Below, in pieces: positions 43,539 through 49,306 of a DNA stretch of 49,306 bases; positions within the stretch are counted from its first letter, which is position 1; the number at the start of each line of letters is the position of its first letter. The notes below the pieces were generated by a model, which was not told where the DNA came from, ran no database searches, and was given only the letters and a program-made list of their open reading frames with translations. The stretch is from an uncultured Desulfatiglans sp. Lineage in GTDB: Bacteria; Desulfobacterota; DSM-4660; Desulfatiglandales; Desulfatiglandaceae. The stretch spans positions 2,312,637 through 2,361,942 of the forward strand of contig LR026961.1 in NCBI GenBank assembly GCA_900498135.1, in the 5' to 3' direction. A program made the position numbers and the translations under genes.

Positions 43539-43573
43539 GGCGCACCCCCGGCCTGAACGGCCGGGAGTGCGCC
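43539..43573 (-). other. Strong stem-loop between ubiD and the ligase gene
   Basis: A 15-bp stem with one mismatch: GGCGCAC-C-CCCGGCC, loop TGAAC, then GGCCGGG-A-GTGCGCC. On the transcribed (minus) strand it is followed by GAAAACCGTTTTTAGG, so a partial terminator or a processing site that sets the ubiD to downstream ratio is possible. Confidence 0.6.
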
Positions 43574-43601
43574 TCCCGGGGGAGGGTTTCCGGTTTAAGG
43601 A

Positions 43602-45008
43602 TTAGAGCCCTAGTTCTGACCAGCGTGCTTCGACCTTCTTGACTATTTCGGGGTCGAGCTTGATCGGGATGGGCTTCTCTTTCCAGTCGTAGGGGATGGT
43701 GGCGTCCAGCAGGAGGCGGCCCGTGATATCCCTGGCGTCGATGGGCAGCGAGGGGTCGAGCGGGGTCGAGCGGCCGCGCTTGATGACCTGGCAGCGGTTC
43801 GGCTGGAAGCGGAAGCTCAGGGCGTACAGGACCCGTGGAATATCCCAGGGCTCGATGTCTTCGTCGACCACGATCACGGTCTTGAGGCCGTAGGCGCCCA
43901 TTTCCGTCGAGATGGCGGCGGTGAGTACCTGGTCGGCGTGGCCGGGATACATCTGTTTCATGGAGATGATGGCGAGGAAGCGGCCCGAGCCTTCCGGCGG
44001 GCAGTAGACCGAGCGGATGCCGGGGATCTTCATGGCGACGAGCTGCTGCCACAGGGTCGCGCCGTAGGAGATGGCCATGGTCATGTGGGTGTCGGTGACG
44101 GCACGGCCGACCGTGGTGCCCCAGAGGATCGGGTTGTTGCGGTGGGTCACGCACTTGACATCGATGAAATTCCTCGGGTCTGTTCCGACGCCGGAATAGT
44201 AGCCGGTGTATTCACCGAACGGGCCTTCCTGCATGAAGGCCTCGGGATCGACCTCGCCTTCGACGACGATTTCAGCGTGCGCCGGGATCGGGAGATCCAC
44301 GGTTTCGCCCTGGACCACTTCGACCGGTTCGTTGCGGATGGCGCCGGCGACATCGTACTCCGACACGAAAGCGGATATCCGGGCGGCGCCGAGGATGAAG
44401 AGCAGGGGGTCGCAGCCGATGATCGAGGCGACCGGCATCTTTTTGCCCATGGCCTGGTATTTCTTGAGCATGATGTCGGCGTGCTTGCCTTTGATGAACT
44501 GGGTGCCCATCTTGTCCTTTCCGAGGAGCTGGGAGCGGTAGGTACCGAGGTTCACCCAGCCGGTCTCGGGGTCTTTCGAGATGATGAAATGGGCGGTGCC
44601 GAGAAAGCGGCCGCCGTCGAGGGGGTACCAATGAGGCGTCGGGAATTTGTATAGGTCGACTTCGTCGCCCATCATGATATTCTCTTTGCAGGGCGCGGCG
44701 GACTTGTCCACTACCTTCGGGGGAATCAGCTTGTCGCCGATTTTGACCCATTCTTCCATGATCTGCGTCAGGGAAGACGACCGGTCCATCCCCATGATGA
44801 GGGAGAGCCGCTCTGTGGTCGTGCAGACGCTCGTGATGACGGGTGAGGTGTAATCCTTCACGTTCTCGAACAGCAGCGCCGGACCTTGTTTTTCTTCGTT
44901 CAACTTGGCGATGTGCGACAGCTCCAGGTTCCAATCGACCTTCGCCTTGATCCGCTTCAGCGCGTCATGCTCTTCGGCCACCTTGACAAAATCTCTCATG
45001 CTTTTCAT
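43602..45008 (-). CDS. ubiD: UbiD-family prenyl-FMN-dependent carboxylase/decarboxylase
   Basis: 468 residues. Opening MKSMRDFVKVAEEHDALKRI, prenyl-FMN and metal-site blocks NLGTYRSQLLGKDKMG and EGPFGEYTGYYSG (catalytic Arg and Glu), and VVDEDIEPWDIPRVLYAL. Phenylphosphate carboxylase of Thauera uses several UbiD-like subunits; only one is encoded here. In context it would carboxylate phenylphosphate (or a phenol) to 4-hydroxybenzoate. AAGGAG is 8 bases before the first ATG, which fixes the start. First gene of the 15-kb operon, divergent from the LysR gene. Confidence 0.92.
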   Translation of the reverse strand: MKSMRDFVKVAEEHDALKRIKAKVDWNLELSHIAKLNEEKQGPALLFENVKDYTSPVITSVCTTTERLSLIMGMDRSSSLTQIMEEWVKIGDKLIPPKVVDKSAAPCKENIMMGDEVDLYKFPTPHWYPLDGGRFLGTAHFIISKDPETGWVNLGTYRSQLLGKDKMGTQFIKGKHADIMLKKYQAMGKKMPVASIIGCDPLLFILGAARISAFVSEYDVAGAIRNEPVEVVQGETVDLPIPAHAEIVVEGEVDPEAFMQEGPFGEYTGYYSGVGTDPRNFIDVKCVTHRNNPILWGTTVGRAVTDTHMTMAISYGATLWQQLVAMKIPGIRSVYCPPEGSGRFLAIISMKQMYPGHADQVLTAAISTEMGAYGLKTVIVVDEDIEPWDIPRVLYALSFRFQPNRCQVIKRGRSTPLDPSLPIDARDITGRLLLDATIPYDWKEKPIPIKLDPEIVKKVEARWSELGL

Positions 45009-45064
45009 TCTAAAATCTCCTTCATTGGGTTAAAATTAGTAAAAAAGGACAATATGGTTACGCT

Positions 45065-45077
45065 ATTGCTACGCAAT
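45065..45077. promoter_or_regulatory. Short dyad upstream of the ubiD operon
   Basis: ATTGC-TAC-GCAAT, about 57 bp before the ubiD start codon and close to where its promoter should be. Candidate operator or chance; the sequence differs from the LysR-type boxes further upstream. Confidence 0.3.
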
Positions 45078-45398
45078 GCTGGACGTAATTTTCAAACAGG
45101 AGATATATAAGGATTGATGCCTCCCCTGATGTGATACGCCGAAAACGAGCGGTTTCAGGTCAGAGGGAGAATGAATGTCTGTGTATCCGAACGTAACACC
45201 CGAAAACGTCAACCAAATTGTGCTGTCCGGTGCAGATTGTCTCTGCCGCTTCGAAGCCGGCGGCCGGACCGGCGATGCGGCCGCTTTCCTTCGGGCTCAG
45301 CCCAGTCGGTGGTAAAGGAAGCGCCCTTCTCGTTAAATTTTCCAACCGTGAGCCTTGAGAAAACCGTCGGTGTCATAGGTTGCGCCGTATCGGGAATG

Positions 45399-45417
45399 GT
45401 TCAAATTTAGTTTGAAC
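45399..45417. promoter_or_regulatory. Perfect 7+5+7 dyad in the ubiD-lysR gap
   Basis: GTTCAAA-TTTAG-TTTGAAC, midway in the 801-bp divergent gap (45009-45809). It could bind a dimeric regulator. No gene is supported in the gap; a short frame that ends inside this dyad shows no conserved features. Confidence 0.45.
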
Positions 45418-45573
45418 TTGGAGGAATGTTGTGCGCGTCTGTCTTGAAGCTCTATATCTGCTACATCCGTTCCGGGAGTGCATCGCTGGAAGAGCGCCCG
45501 TAGATCGAATGGTGTTGTGCAATCGTTAGCCCTTTAATCGCCTTTTCAAAGAAAACTGTCAAATGCATTTTTT

Positions 45574-45612
45574 TTATGGTATCCATAAGTGTTATTTATG
45601 AATAGGATTCAT
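45574..45612. promoter_or_regulatory. Two adjacent T-N11-A dyads (LysR-type boxes)
   Basis: TTATGG-TAT-CCATAA (45574-45588) and ATGAAT-AGG-ATTCAT (45598-45612) are both perfect 6+3+6 dyads, each holding the LysR T-N11-A pattern. Their centres are 24 bp apart, roughly two helical turns. They lie about 200 bp before the lysR start, fitting autoregulation and perhaps control of the divergent operon. Confidence 0.6.
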
Positions 45613-45809
45613 GCATAACCGGCTTTTAGGGATTGGATCACCATGATGCGACGGAAGCGAGGCTGCACTTTTGTTTCCTGTTTTTCCATTGGAGGGGCAA
45701 GGATTCCTTCTATTGCGGCTGTGCGTGAATGGGGCCATTTTGCTTTGTGCAGAGGATGGGCAGTTTCCTTCCGGGGATTGAGGCGCAGGGTGCCAGGAGG
45801 TCGTTTTAT

Positions 45810-46778
45810 ATGATTAATTTCAATCATTTCAGGATATTTTACTATGCTGCCAAGGCGGAAAGTTTCACCGAAGCGGCGGAGAGGCTTTTCATCACCCAGC
45901 CGGCCGTGACAGCACAGATACGCGCCTTCGAAGAAGCCTGCAACCTCAAATTGTTCAAAAAAAAAGGGCGCCACGTCCATCTTACAGACGAAGGGAAAGC
46001 CCTTTTTCACTATGCCCGCAAGGTATTCGAATTCGAGCATGAAATTGAGGTTGCGATCGACAAGATGCACCAGCTCAAGCGGGGGGTCCTGCGGATAGGG
46101 ACCACCAAGACCTATGCGCGTTACTTCATGCCTTACCTTCTCAGCGGTTTTTTGAAGGATTACCCGGATATAAAGGTCTTTTTGAACGAGGGCAGTTCGG
46201 CCGAAATGACCCGTGGACTGCTCGATCTGACCATCGAGATCGCGGTAATCGCCAAAGCCGAGGAGAACCCTGCGGTTGTCTTCAGGCCCTTCAGCCAGGA
46301 GGAATTGCTGCCTATTCTTCCACCCGGTCACAGGCTGGCGGGGCGGGATTCGGTGCATTTTACGGAGCTGGCCGGGGACCCGATCATCTTGAAGGACACC
46401 GGATCAGGGACGCGGAGGCGCGTGGCGGATCTCTTCGCGAGATACGGGCGTGTTCCGAATATCCTGATGGAGACGAACAATGTCGAATTCATCAAAGAGT
46501 TGGTTGGGAGGGGAGAGGGCTTCTCTTTCCTCGTCAAGGCAGCCGTGGTCCAGGACGTAAAAGAAAAACGGCTGGTCACGCCTCAGATAAGGGGCGAGCA
46601 TCTTTATCTCGATGTGAGCATTGCCTATCTGAAGGATCAGTCCCTTTCGAGGCCAGCCAAGGCCTTTCTGCGTATGCTCGAGAACTTGGCCGGCGACAAC
46701 CCGTCACCGGCCGAAGGCATCGGGGCCCTCACAGCGAGGATCCTGGCCCGAGGCGAGGAGGCTGGCCGGATCGAATGA
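45810..46778 (+). CDS. LysR-family transcriptional regulator
   Basis: 322 residues. N-terminal winged helix-turn-helix (MINFNHFRIFYYAAKAESFT, ITQPAVTAQIRAFEEACNLKLF) and a C-terminal periplasmic-binding-fold effector domain from about residue 90 (VLRIGTTKTYARYFMPYLL, LTIEIAVIAKAEE). Start 45810 has AGGAGG upstream; the frame is open further but without conservation. Its divergent place beside the aromatic operon makes it the likely local regulator, perhaps responding to an aromatic acid (inference). Confidence 0.92.
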   Translation: MINFNHFRIFYYAAKAESFTEAAERLFITQPAVTAQIRAFEEACNLKLFKKKGRHVHLTDEGKALFHYARKVFEFEHEIEVAIDKMHQLKRGVLRIGTTKTYARYFMPYLLSGFLKDYPDIKVFLNEGSSAEMTRGLLDLTIEIAVIAKAEENPAVVFRPFSQEELLPILPPGHRLAGRDSVHFTELAGDPIILKDTGSGTRRRVADLFARYGRVPNILMETNNVEFIKELVGRGEGFSFLVKAAVVQDVKEKRLVTPQIRGEHLYLDVSIAYLKDQSLSRPAKAFLRMLENLAGDNPSPAEGIGALTARILARGEEAGRIE

Positions 46779-46820
46779 CACGGTTTTCCGAACAGCCGCC
46801 ATCCGCCCTTGTATTCTAGT

Positions 46821-46994
46821 CTCCATCCGGAAATGTTTTTGCGGTAGAACTCGGTTTCCAATCCGGAAATGAGGATTTTTGGCCAATATCAAGGAAATCA
46901 AGCGTTTGCGCGGAGGCGACCTGCAGGTCGCCGCACAAGCAAACGTGCAGATTGACGCCGAGATTGGCCAAAAAGACCATTTCCGGATGGAAAC
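46821..46994 (+). repeat. Palindromic repeat, copy 8 (full length)
   Basis: Forward copy from CTCCATCCGGAAATG through GCGGTAGAACTCGGTTTCC to the 141-bp palindrome ending CATTTCCGGATGGAAAC. Almost identical to copy 9, 1.75 kb away, including the intact centre GGCGACCTGCAGGTCGCC. It lies between the end of the lysR gene and the end of the second Tm-1-like gene, which converge. Confidence 0.92.
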
Positions 46995-47020
46995 TATTCT
47001 AATCTTCGAAAAAACCTCTA

Positions 47021-48235
47021 CTACTCCCCGCTGTTCTGAATCATGGCATGCATCGCCTGGGCGCACTGCTCGGCAAAGGTGCTCGAGTTGATGTGCTGGT
47101 GAGATTCCTGGATGCTGACCACAGATGAGAGATTCTTACGGACCGTATCCAGGAAAAAACGGTTCATCGCCGGGTCATACAGAGGGGCTCCTTCCTTGTC
47201 GGCCTCAGACCACCCGAGCGTTGGGATGAGCAGCTTGGCACCCTGGCCGAAACGATTCAGTTTTTCGGCCAGCTGGCGCGCCAGTGTCGCAGCCTCCTCC
47301 CGGCTCAATCGAACGGCGGACCGGAAATCATAGAAGAAGATGCTACGCTCCTCGTATCGCTCCGGGATGTGGTTGCGATCGAAGATCAGCACTGCGCAGT
47401 CGAGGCCCCCGGGGATCACCAGCCGGGGTGGGTTGGGTCTTCCGGGGAAGGGCACGAGCCTTCCCGGCCCGATCCCGCCACAGTACCCGTCCAGGAGGGC
47501 GTCGGCCAGTTCGTGGGTGGCGAAATCGAGGACGCCCGCAAACAGCCCTTCGGATGCCAGTTCTTCCATCGCCATCCCACCGGTTCCATTGGCGTGAAAG
47601 GGAATGACCTCGTAGCCGAGGGCCTCCAGATGCCTGCGTACGTGCTCCGCTCCCTCTGTAATGAAGCCGAACATGGTCAGGCCCACCCGCTTTTTCGTGC
47701 TGCCGGTTCGATGCTTTTCGTTGCTGTCCACCATGCCGCAGACGGCTCCGGCGGCGCGCTCCAGCAGCCCGGCGGAAATGCTGTTGATGCCCAGCAGATC
47801 CACGACGCTGTGCATCATGGTGATGTCTTTGGTTCCCACCGTGCGGGACATGTCCCTGGAGGCTACCGTGGATATCATGACCTTGGGGATTCCCATGGGG
47901 AGGATGCGCATGATTTCGGTGCAGAGATAGGTGCCGGTTCCTCCGCCCGCTGAGACGACCCCGGAGAGCCTGTCTTGCCGGTAGAGTTCCTGGACCAACG
48001 AGCGCCCTTTTTCGATGACGGCCTCGATGGCTTCGTCCCGGCCCAGACCTCCGCGGGCCGCGATCGCCTCGGTGTAAAGATCGTAGTCGACGGGAAAAGG
48101 CGCCGGGGCCTTGGTTCCCGCGTGAAGCGTCAACGCCGGAAATCCTCGTTCTTCAATCACGTCTCTGAGGTAAGCATGTTCCTCTCCTTTGGAATCGAAA
48201 GTGCCTAGTACAACGACCGCCTTGTTTCTCTCCAT
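47021..48235 (-). CDS. Tm-1-like / UPF0261 family protein (second copy)
   Basis: 404 residues, clearly homologous to the operon copy at 40557-41768 but well diverged. VVVLGTFDSKGEEHAYLRDV opening, GVVSAGGGTGTYLCTEIMRILPMGIPKVM loop, and the C-terminal LLIPTLGWSEADKEGAPLYDP segment. Internal differences (for example RHLEALGYEVIPFHANGTGG) suggest another substrate. GGAG precedes the start. It is alone, transcribed towards the lysR gene. Role not known. Confidence 0.88.
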   Translation of the reverse strand: MERNKAVVVLGTFDSKGEEHAYLRDVIEERGFPALTLHAGTKAPAPFPVDYDLYTEAIAARGGLGRDEAIEAVIEKGRSLVQELYRQDRLSGVVSAGGGTGTYLCTEIMRILPMGIPKVMISTVASRDMSRTVGTKDITMMHSVVDLLGINSISAGLLERAAGAVCGMVDSNEKHRTGSTKKRVGLTMFGFITEGAEHVRRHLEALGYEVIPFHANGTGGMAMEELASEGLFAGVLDFATHELADALLDGYCGGIGPGRLVPFPGRPNPPRLVIPGGLDCAVLIFDRNHIPERYEERSIFFYDFRSAVRLSREEAATLARQLAEKLNRFGQGAKLLIPTLGWSEADKEGAPLYDPAMNRFFLDTVRKNLSSVVSIQESHQHINSSTFAEQCAQAMHAMIQNSGE

Positions 48236-48574
48236 GGCAACGCTCCATTATCCAAATGTTGCAGCGGGTGGAAGGGATACTTCCCGACAAAGTGCGTATT
48301 CTTTGGAACGGTCTATTCAGAGTGCCTGCCGGTAGACGCGTGGAAACAGATGTCCATACCGGGGGCTGTGTCTGGCAGCGTGTTCGACGGCCTGCCGTTC
48401 CTGCGCCGGGACAAAATGTTCAGATGCAATGTCAGCGAAATCCCAAGGAAAGCTTCATATGCTGGTTTGATTGGCGCCTCTTTTCTGGATTGAAAGGTCC
48501 CATATATAGGCCATTGGGAAAAGATCGTCAAAAGAATTTCGGCGCACGAAGGTTGGTTTGAGATTTTTTAAGTT
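48236..48574. other. Intergenic region upstream of the second Tm-1-like gene
   Basis: About 340 bp with no supported gene. It should hold the promoter of the leftward Tm-1-like gene. I see no sigma-54 element facing left and no strong dyad. Confidence 0.35.
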
Positions 48575-48750
48575 GTTTCCATCCGGAAATGATTTCGCGG
48601 TAGAACTCAGTTTCCAATCCGGAAATGAGGATTTTTGGCCAATATCAAGGAAATCAAGCGTTTGCGCGGAGGCGACCTGCAGGTCGCCGCACAAGCAAAC
48701 GTGCAGATTGACGCCGAGATTGGCCAAAAAGACCATTTCCGGATGGAAAC
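48575..48750 (+). repeat. Palindromic repeat, copy 9 (reference copy)
   Basis: Best-preserved unit. A 35-bp lead (GTTTCCATCCGGAAATG, then GCGGTAGAACTCA) precedes a 141-bp imperfect palindrome (48610-48750) centred on the perfect 18-bp dyad GGCGACCTGCAGGTCGCC (48671-48688). Both halves carry, at matching distance from the centre, GTTTCCA(A)TCCGGAAATG, TTTTTGGCCAAT and CGTTTGC. The terminal motif therefore occurs three times per unit. No transposase or coding sequence is inside. Confidence 0.92.
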
Positions 48751-49054
48751 GAGCTCACTTTGCCGAAGATGCGAGTGCACACTTCGCTGTGAAACATCCC
48801 CGGTCGCCTTCGGTGTAGGAAATCAAGACAAGGTGTGTAGGAAAAGACAACATAGTGGCTTAAGGCAGGAAATACCGGGTTCGCCTCTTTGAGCAGCAGC
48901 GGATTATAGGTATGGCACGAGGCTGCACTGTTGTATTTCACGCCAACCTGGTCCTTTTCGATGGAGGCAGGATCTGGCCGCCCTTCTTTTCGTTTGGATA
49001 AAAAATTTAATATGATCGGTATGATATGTCGTATTTTCTCCGTTTGATCCGGTT

Positions 49055-49070
49055 TGGCACGCAGGTTGCT
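49055..49070 (+). promoter_or_regulatory. Perfect sigma-54 (-24/-12) promoter
   Basis: TGGCACGCAGGTTGCT matches TGGCACG-N4-TTGCW at every fixed position. It lies 54 bp before the start codon of the last gene, so transcription would start near 49081 and give a leader of about 44 bases. An activator-dependent gene is expected. Confidence 0.8.
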
Positions 49071-49124
49071 TAAGAAGACAACCAACACAGGATATCACCC
49101 TTCCTCTAAAGAAAGGAGCAGGAC

Positions 49125-49306
49125 ATGGCTAGCAAAGATGCAGAAAATCGGAGAGCGACGGTGGGGTACGGTTCGACCTATCGCAGGGGCCGTAGCCAGG
49201 ACCCCGCGGATAACGCCTCGCTGAAAGCGGTCCTGAACGGACAGCTTTGGATGGTCAAGCCGGACAAGCAGGCTCAGGCGGCCAATCCGTGCATCTGGAT
49301 GCAGGC
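49125..49306 (+). CDS. N-terminal part of an unidentified protein, runs off the window
   Basis: 60 codons visible. AAGGAG lies 9 bases before the ATG. The sequence begins MASKDAENRRATVGYGSTYR and continues to NPCIWMQ at the window edge. The start of a Cys-Ile-Trp-Met motif recalls Cys-rich N-terminal extensions on some delta-proteobacterial proteins (for example GcvH-like ones), but too little is visible to name it. Expression from the sigma-54 promoter just upstream is likely. Confidence 0.75.
   Translation, partial: MASKDAENRRATVGYGSTYRRGRSQDPADNASLKAVLNGQLWMVKPDKQAQAANPCIWMQ

Noticed and set aside
40239-43556. 1105-codon open frame on the plus strand
   Set aside because: It is antisense to ubiX, the Tm-1-like gene and the CoA ligase; high GC keeps the shadow frame open. 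The minus-strand genes have clear family motifs.
45171-45410. 79-codon frame in the ubiD-lysR gap
   Set aside because: No ribosome site, no recognisable motif, and it ends inside the operator-like dyad.
48558-48818. Open frames through repeat copies (also 53-277, 235-447, 46879-47091)
   Set aside because: The same peptide recurs because the repeat recurs; the unit is a non-coding palindrome, with frames open on both strands.
48913-48927. TGGCACG near a TGC as a sigma-54 site
   Set aside because: The GG-to-GC spacing is one base too short, and no gene starts at a suitable distance.

Overview
The window is high-GC bacterial chromosome. It most resembles a strictly anaerobic Desulfobacterota (delta-proteobacterial) aromatic degrader of the Desulfatiglans type. 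This rests on gene content: an oxygen-independent phenol/hydroxybenzoate-type operon, an aldehyde:ferredoxin oxidoreductase, a rubrerythrin, and a NifX/Mrp/NifU/ferredoxin-MinD cluster of the kind common in that phylum. There is no rRNA, tRNA, CRISPR array, transposase or phage gene that I can recognise.

Layout. (1) 1-1000: tandem and decayed copies of a long palindromic repeat, with a sigma-54-type promoter at 651-666. (2) 1008-6468 (+): seven genes that look like a metal-cofactor / Fe-S handling set (two NifX-like proteins, an Mrp ATPase fused to a NifX domain, a zinc ribbon, an IscU/NifU-like scaffold, and two P-loop ATPases carrying two [4Fe-4S] ferredoxin sites each). No nitrogenase genes lie nearby. 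(3) 6646-18000: housekeeping genes on both strands (argC, a divergent YchF, an Smr protein, a DUF3786 protein, purE, a Sua5/TsaC-type protein, a membrane protein, an M24 peptidase, a PanP-like decarboxylase, gpmA, a rubrerythrin). gpmA is flanked by two short inverted-repeat elements. (4) 18159-22909 (+): carB, split in two overlapping frames by an 85-nt duplication, followed by purF. (5) 23048-26847 (-): ruvB, ruvA, ruvC, yebC, with rlmE further upstream. (6) 27713-29443 (+): aldehyde:ferredoxin oxidoreductase. (7) 45008 down to 29889 (-): a 13-gene, 15-kb catabolic operon. (8) 45810-46778 (+): a divergent LysR regulator with T-N11-A dyads upstream. (9) 47021-48235 (-): a second Tm-1-like protein; then a repeat and a gene with a perfect sigma-54 promoter that runs off the window.

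How the catabolic genes fit together (inference from families). A two-subunit phenylphosphate-synthase-like enzyme would activate a phenol. The UbiD-family enzyme, with prenyl-FMN made by UbiX, would carboxylate it. One of two adenylate-forming ligases would make the aryl-CoA. A three-subunit molybdenum hydroxylase-family enzyme of the 4-hydroxybenzoyl-CoA reductase type would remove the para substituent to give benzoyl-CoA. The FAD subunit of that enzyme lacks the cysteine insert known from 4-hydroxybenzoyl-CoA reductase, so the final step or its electron path may differ from the textbook case.

The two most unusual signals are: (a) the carB split, where a duplicated 19-codon block differs at eight sites that are all synonymous; and (b) a dispersed family of roughly 141-bp near-symmetrical palindromes, present in at least ten intact or decayed copies and confined to intergenic DNA.
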